Source: an uncultured Verrucomicrobiota bacterium (GTDB taxonomy: Bacteria > Verrucomicrobiota > Verrucomicrobiia > Limisphaerales > UBA9464). From it: 64,000 bases of DNA. The notes beneath the pieces were generated by a model. That model did not search any database, was not told where the DNA came from, and saw only the letters and a list, made by a program, of their open reading frames with translations. Each line of letters starts with the position of its first letter. The first letter of the stretch is position 1. The stretch lies in NCBI GenBank assembly GCA_903939515.1, contig CAJAHH010000012.1:1-64000 (forward strand). Direction: 5' to 3'. This document shows, piece after piece, positions 60,813 to 64,000 of the stretch. A program made the translations under genes and the position numbers.

Positions 60813-63800
60813 CTATTTGGTCGGGGGCGATGGTACCGCGCCTGTTGCCTTGAGGGGGATCTCGCCAAGATCGATGGAGCCTGAGTCCTGGGGCACGGTC
60901 ACAGAGATGGAGGTTGTCGGTTCCAGGAGTCCGGGCACGTCTCCAATGAACTGCCCAAGGATCGGTCGACGAACCAACTTAGCCTGGAGTTGGTAGGTGC
61001 CCGATTCCACAGCGTCGATGACAAAGGCTCCCGTGCCTTCGACGACGGCTGGCAGAAAACGCGCGCGTCGCCCTGGTCCCAAGGTTGCCGGGCGCCCCGA
61101 GAAAGAACCCGAGGGCTCCGTTGAGGGTCCCGCACCCAACAGACAAACCGTCCAAACGTAGTCTGGCTGAAGTTTGAAGCCGGTCGGAGGTGTTAGGTGG
61201 CCAGTCACCCGAGCGCTTCCGCCCAAGGTCACCTCCTTGGTTTCATCCGGCTTCACGGTGAGCACCACGGATCGACTCTCGTAACCAACGCTCATTGTTC
61301 CGGATTGTTCGACGATGCGCTGCTCCACTCGGATGGAACCGGCCGGAACCTTTGCAAACTCGAATCTTCCCTCGGGGTCGGTCTGCGTCGTGAAGTCCAA
61401 AGCAAAGCTAACCTGCTCCTCGTTCCGATCACCAAGTACGACAACCTTTCCTGCGAGTTTTCCTGGAGTTCCAAGAACTCGGCCTTGGATCCGTCCCCAG
61501 GGCAGCAATGTCAGGACGGCGTCGGATTGCAGTTGGGCCCAGGAGATCTCGGAAAAGCCAAGGGTCCCACGGGATCCGGCCGCAACGATCCGCTCCACCG
61601 TTGGGTCCTTTTGGAGCTTCACTCGTCCGTCTTCATCTGCATGGAGGATCACATTTAGCCCTCCATTGTCGGGCTGGGCTAGGCCGTCAGGCCCGAGGTG
61701 CATGACGGCACCGGGCGTCACCAACCCGACCAAGGCACCCGGCGCTGGCCGACCGGCGACATCCACCACCGTCACCTCAAGGGTCTCAGTGCGTTGCAGC
61801 GAGACGTCTAGGGTCACCACACCTTCGTCGTACCCAATCGTCCGGCTGATGAAAGGTTGGTAACCATCGGCCTCGATGCGGACCATCAGCTTTTGATCCG
61901 CCAGGCCAACGATGAGCTCCTTCTCCAGCACCTGATGGAATCGACCCTCGGAATAATTCGGTGAAAAACTATCAATCCCGCTGACCTGGATATTGGTCCT
62001 GCCGGATCGCAGATCGATCGAAGGCCAACCCTGAGCGAGGCGAAAGCGGGGGATGGGCCTGCCGGTGTCGGCATCGATCACCGTGCCCTGAAGCACCAAG
62101 GCCGGCTTCATTACGATGTCGTGTTCTTGGTCGTCGGCCGGAACCAAGACGCCGTTCTTGCGAAGGAATCCCGTTGCCGCAATGTCGAACTCGTGAGTCC
62201 CGCCGGGAGCATTCTCCCAAACGGCACGCCCCTCGGCATCACTCTGGCCCGTGAAAGAGGCCTGCACCTTCGATCCACTTTGTGATTCGCCACTCACCGA
62301 ACCGGGGAAGGTGTTCAGCCAGATGTGGGCGTTGGGAACCGGCGCGCCATCCGTATCCATCACCCGGATCCGGAGAGGCACCCCCTTGGCGAGAGCTATT
62401 CGGACTGAATCGTTTCGTTCGGTGAGCGTCACCGGCAGCGTCTTGGGGGCGAATCCATCCGCCTCCGCTGTCAGTACGGTCGATCCTGTCGGTCCGCCAA
62501 GAAGCGTGAACCTACCGTCGCTATCGGTCCGTGTCTCGCGGCTACCAGTCATGCTTCTGGGACCCACCCGGACCCGTGCACCAGCGATTGGCGTCCCACC
62601 TTCGTCCGAGACAATGCCTTCCAACGCGGAGGCGGTTCTCAAACGGAAGACATGCTTCAGATTCAGGAGTTCCCGCTCGAACGTGTCACGGTCCGCCACC
62701 GATTTCCATGGATGACCAGCATCCTCGGAAGGCTGGAACTCCGTATGGGTGGCCCTGCCCGAGATGAGTGGAAACATTGCCGCCGCGATCCTTTGAAGTC
62801 TCCATTGGCCACGCTCGTCGGCCGTGGTCGAGATCGAGATGAATTCATGGCTCTCATCGGAGGTTTGCATGCTGGATCGCCCCCGGCGGTTCCAACTTAC
62901 AATTGCACCCGGGGCGGGCCTGCCGTCGGGATCCAGGACCGTGCCTCCGATGAGAATCGCCCGTTCCAGTCGGACCTGCCGTTGTTCCGGGATCCGGTCG
63001 CCTTTTGTTGTATCCCAGGTGAGCCGGGTGTCGGCGAAGCCTTCGGAGATCGAGGTCAATTCGAGCTGAGTGGTTCCTGGAAAGACCCGGATCCTGGCTT
63101 CTCCACTCGCTGATGCAGTGAATTCGGCCGGGGTGAAGTGGCTTCCCTCATAGCCCCTGTAGAGGACCTTCACCTGCGGCACTGGATCACCGGCGTCTTT
63201 TGTGACGAAGGTCAGGAGTAATCCTGGTCCATCGTTGAGGGTGCCACTGCCGACCGCCGCGTCTGTCGTGTCGGCACTCGATATGCCTCCGCTCTGAGCT
63301 CCCTCTGCTGCGGCGTTCGAGCCCGAGTTGAGTGAACCGGAAGATGGTACGGTCTGGGTGGCAGGATTGGCGCTGGTACTATTTGGGGTGTTCCGGTCGA
63401 CCCCGCGGTTTGTCCACATCAGCCCGCCAATCCCGATCAACAACAGCAACGCCACCACCCAAGACCATCGGAGGCGGAATTGTGGCGAGGTGACAACATC
63501 CCTGCCGGTGGGTCGCACGATACCTCGGGTACCGCGCAGGATGTTTTCGGTGATGGACGGCGGAGCAGCGGCAACGGCGTGCGTTTCAAGCACGACAGCC
63601 AGACCGGTGACCGTCGAGGTGATGCCGCGCTGGGCCAAGTATTCACGAAGACGATCGACGGCTCGATTGACACGCTTCTGGGCCGCCTCGCTGCTGATTC
63701 CGAGGACCTGAGCCATCCCATCCGCAGACTTGCGTTCGAAGTACCGGAGCATCAAGGCATCGCGATCCGCATCGCTCAAGACACCGAGTGCATCATCCAG

Positions 63801-64000
63801 ATGAGGAGCGATCTGTTTCCAGGTGGCGTCGGAATCGTGATCGAGCAGTTCATTCATGACGGAAGCCTGCTGTTCACGGAAGCGGCGGCGTTCGTTGGTA
63901 CGTACGGTTTGGATGGCGATGTTATGGGCCGTTCGGTGCAACCAACCTGACAGCACGGGGTGGTCCGCCAATTGAGGCGCACTTCGGGCCAAGGCCACAA
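60813..64000 (-). CDS. ECF-type sigma factor fused to a membrane anchor and long C-terminal repeats (partial)
   Basis: The gene enters from the right edge; 1061 codons are visible and the N terminus is missing. Residues 1-45 are the end of sigma region 2 (LSGWLHRTAHNIAIQTVRTN), and region 4 is at about 75-125 (RDALMLRYFERKSADGMAQV, LGISSEAAQKRVNRAVDRLR). A membrane helix (about 178-195) follows, then a Ser/Thr/Gly-rich linker, and then about 800 residues of beta-sandwich modules of carboxypeptidase-regulatory type, e.g. GGTVLDPDGRPAPGAIVSW, EGIVSDEGGTPIAGARVRVG, QGTVIDADTGRPIPRF, EVTVVDVAGRPAPGALVGLV. Such fusions are known from Planctomycetota and Verrucomicrobiota; the long tail likely faces the periplasm and links envelope state to transcription. 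No anti-sigma gene is seen. Confidence 0.88.
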   Translation of the reverse strand, partial: VALARSAPQLADHPVLSGWLHRTAHNIAIQTVRTNERRRFREQQASVMNELLDHDSDATWKQIAPHLDDALGVLSDADRDALMLRYFERKSADGMAQVLGISSEAAQKRVNRAVDRLREYLAQRGITSTVTGLAVVLETHAVAAAPPSITENILRGTRGIVRPTGRDVVTSPQFRLRWSWVVALLLLIGIGGLMWTNRGVDRNTPNSTSANPATQTVPSSGSLNSGSNAAAEGAQSGGISSADTTDAAVGSGTLNDGPGLLLTFVTKDAGDPVPQVKVLYRGYEGSHFTPAEFTASASGEARIRVFPGTTQLELTSISEGFADTRLTWDTTKGDRIPEQRQVRLERAILIGGTVLDPDGRPAPGAIVSWNRRGRSSMQTSDESHEFISISTTADERGQWRLQRIAAAMFPLISGRATHTEFQPSEDAGHPWKSVADRDTFERELLNLKHVFRLRTASALEGIVSDEGGTPIAGARVRVGPRSMTGSRETRTDSDGRFTLLGGPTGSTVLTAEADGFAPKTLPVTLTERNDSVRIALAKGVPLRIRVMDTDGAPVPNAHIWLNTFPGSVSGESQSGSKVQASFTGQSDAEGRAVWENAPGGTHEFDIAATGFLRKNGVLVPADDQEHDIVMKPALVLQGTVIDADTGRPIPRFRLAQGWPSIDLRSGRTNIQVSGIDSFSPNYSEGRFHQVLEKELIVGLADQKLMVRIEADGYQPFISRTIGYDEGVVTLDVSLQRTETLEVTVVDVAGRPAPGALVGLVTPGAVMHLGPDGLAQPDNGGLNVILHADEDGRVKLQKDPTVERIVAAGSRGTLGFSEISWAQLQSDAVLTLLPWGRIQGRVLGTPGKLAGKVVVLGDRNEEQVSFALDFTTQTDPEGRFEFAKVPAGSIRVEQRIVEQSGTMSVGYESRSVVLTVKPDETKEVTLGGSARVTGHLTPPTGFKLQPDYVWTVCLLGAGPSTEPSGSFSGRPATLGPGRRARFLPAVVEGTGAFVIDAVESGTYQLQAKLVRRPILGQFIGDVPGLLEPTTSISVTVPQDSGSIDLGEIPLKATGAVPSPPTK

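Overview
The window looks like a chromosomal segment of a Verrucomicrobiota bacterium, probably from the Limisphaerales/Pedosphaera side of the phylum. The evidence is a high-GC gene-dense chromosome, a PSCyt1-DUF1549-DUF1553 plus DUF1501 pair, a pseudopilin of the type multiplied in this phylum, a PEP-CTERM protein, a HEAT-repeat/cytochrome c protein, and a sigma factor fused to a membrane anchor and a very long C-terminal region. The placement is inferred from gene content, not from a marker gene.

Layout: 1-1.5 kb is AT-rich and nearly gene-free, apart from the possible tail of a gene entering from the left. 1.5-5.3 kb holds a small membrane protein, a lipoprotein, a PadR regulator and a polytopic VIT-domain protein with a PEP-CTERM tail. 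5.5-16.5 kb holds a pseudopilin, a PurD-like ATP-grasp enzyme overlapping an alanine racemase, a transglutaminase-esterase fusion, and the PSCyt1/DUF1501 pair. 16.6-24.3 kb holds a probable pyrophosphate-dependent PEP carboxykinase, a hypothetical membrane protein and a MurK-like kinase fused to MurQ etherase, divergent from a WYL regulator. 24.3-31.8 kb runs on the minus strand: an AlkA-like glycosylase, a tyrA-aroA-cmk-TIGR03790 cluster and a DinG helicase. 32-38.4 kb holds a membrane-tethered response regulator, a PAP2 phosphatase, an ArnT-like glycosyltransferase and a HEAT/cytochrome c protein. 38.7-50.7 kb, mostly minus strand, holds a DUF2007-DUF5069 fusion, an Mla-type lipid transporter, ClpC, a XerC/D recombinase, a molybdopterin-fold/cytochrome c fusion, an EamA exporter, rpe, dapA and a nitrilase-family hydrolase. 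50.9-55.2 kb is an RND pump with its adaptor. 55.4-57.9 kb holds a conserved hypothetical and a DUF885 peptidase-like protein.

The strangest stretch is 57.9-60.2 kb. It holds a MazF-like toxin gene broken by a one-base shift in a T run, a beta-propeller tail broken by a one-base shift in a G run and cut at its upstream end, an intact nucleotidyltransferase-fold gene overlapping a partner-like ORF by ATGA, and a collapsed hipB-hipA relic. I read this as a decaying or recombining island of toxin-antitoxin modules. Homopolymer assembly errors could explain two of the breaks but not the deletions.

A family of about 190-bp intergenic elements with near-perfect inverted ends, seen complete near 20.2 kb and as diverged or truncated copies near 11.3, 34.5, 38.4, 44.9 and 55.9 kb, runs through the window. 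Two smaller families (a hairpin repeat at 5.5/6.4 kb and a short motif at 0.2/1.1/38.7 kb) also recur. The window ends inside the sigma-factor fusion gene.
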